Source of the DNA: an uncultured Bifidobacterium sp.
Lineage (GTDB): Bacteria > Actinomycetota > Actinomycetes > Actinomycetales > Bifidobacteriaceae
DNA: 64,000 nt
Direction of reading: 5' to 3'
NCBI RefSeq assembly: GCF_949292005.1
Contig: NZ_CASEXV010000025.1
Coordinates: 1-64,000 of the forward strand
Position numbers and translations under genes: made by a program. The notes beneath the pieces are model-generated. The model was not told the origin of the DNA. It worked only from the letters and a program-made list of their open reading frames with translations, and did no database searches. How positions within the stretch are numbered: the first letter of the stretch is position 1; each line of letters opens with the position of its first letter. Below, one piece after another: positions 63,959 to 64,000 of this stretch.

Positions 63959-64000
63959 ATGGCAAGGGAGCGGGGGACGTCGCAGATAGCCCAGAACCGC
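63959..64000 (+). CDS. smpB: SsrA-binding protein SmpB (5' end only)
   Basis: Only the first 14 codons lie in the window: MARERGTSQIAQNR, the conserved start of SmpB, which delivers tmRNA to stalled ribosomes. GAGGAAGAGGAAG precedes the ATG. The gene commonly follows ftsX and the CHAP hydrolase in related genomes. Confidence 0.8.
   Translation, partial: MARERGTSQIAQNR

Overview
The window looks like a stretch of chromosome from a high-GC Gram-positive bacterium, most likely Bifidobacterium or a close relative in the Bifidobacteriaceae. The support is the order rpmE-prfA-prmC-(tsaC)-wecA-guaB-orn, the order prfB-ftsE-ftsX-CHAP hydrolase-smpB, an actinobacterial DapD, an EttA-type ABC-F protein, strongly GC-biased third codon positions, and many genes whose ATG sits 6-7 bases behind a TAnnnT -10 box with no ribosome-binding site, as in leaderless actinobacterial transcripts. 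I see no phage, plasmid, insertion sequence, rRNA or CRISPR array. The genus is an inference, because no bifidobacterial marker such as phosphoketolase lies in the window.

Layout. 0-10.4 kb: ettA, a glutathione peroxidase, a TauE/SafE exporter, a DEAD-box helicase with an RG-rich tail, msrAB and a SWIM-SNF2 ATPase. 10.4-11.3 kb: a non-coding stretch unusually rich in short repeats, with a nested inverted repeat that could fold as an RNA and an 11-bp tandem array that runs up to a GNAT gene. 11.3-20.5 kb: accessory genes (GNAT, two hypotheticals, a class-A beta-lactamase-like serine hydrolase, a flavodoxin-fold reductase, a lipoprotein HNH nuclease with an Excalibur domain, a coupled GT2-GT39 pair, a VOC protein). 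20.5-28.1 kb: mgtC, then a six-gene sugar ABC operon (binding protein, MalF-like, MalG-like, a phosphatase-family protein, a LacI-type effector-domain protein with no DNA-binding domain, and a complete LacI regulator).

28.1-39.4 kb: an unrecognised protein, an NADPH:FMN reductase, pyruvate oxidase, an MHS-family transporter, a luciferase-like monooxygenase, xylulokinase divergent from a ROK regulator across a clear operator, and a YkoE-like ECF S component. 39.4-64 kb is mostly housekeeping: a CAT-anticodon tRNA, rpmE, prfA, prmC, an inverted maltose-acetyltransferase-like gene, tsaC, wecA, guaB, orn, a Cof-type HAD phosphatase, a Pif1-like helicase, proS, an SSB-like protein, an M13 peptidase, an HdeD-like membrane protein, map, gltA, dapD, a small membrane protein, prfB, ftsE, ftsX, a secreted CHAP hydrolase and the start of smpB.

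How the parts work together. Pyruvate oxidase would make acetyl phosphate and hydrogen peroxide, while glutathione peroxidase, MsrAB and flavin reductases in the same window could repair or absorb the resulting stress. FtsEX with the coiled-coil/CHAP protein forms the usual regulated cell-separation hydrolase. The sugar operon has no ATPase and probably borrows a shared one. Its coupled pair of LacI-type proteins, one without a helix-turn-helix, is the most unusual gene-level feature. The 10.4-11.3 kb repeat region is the most unusual non-coding feature.
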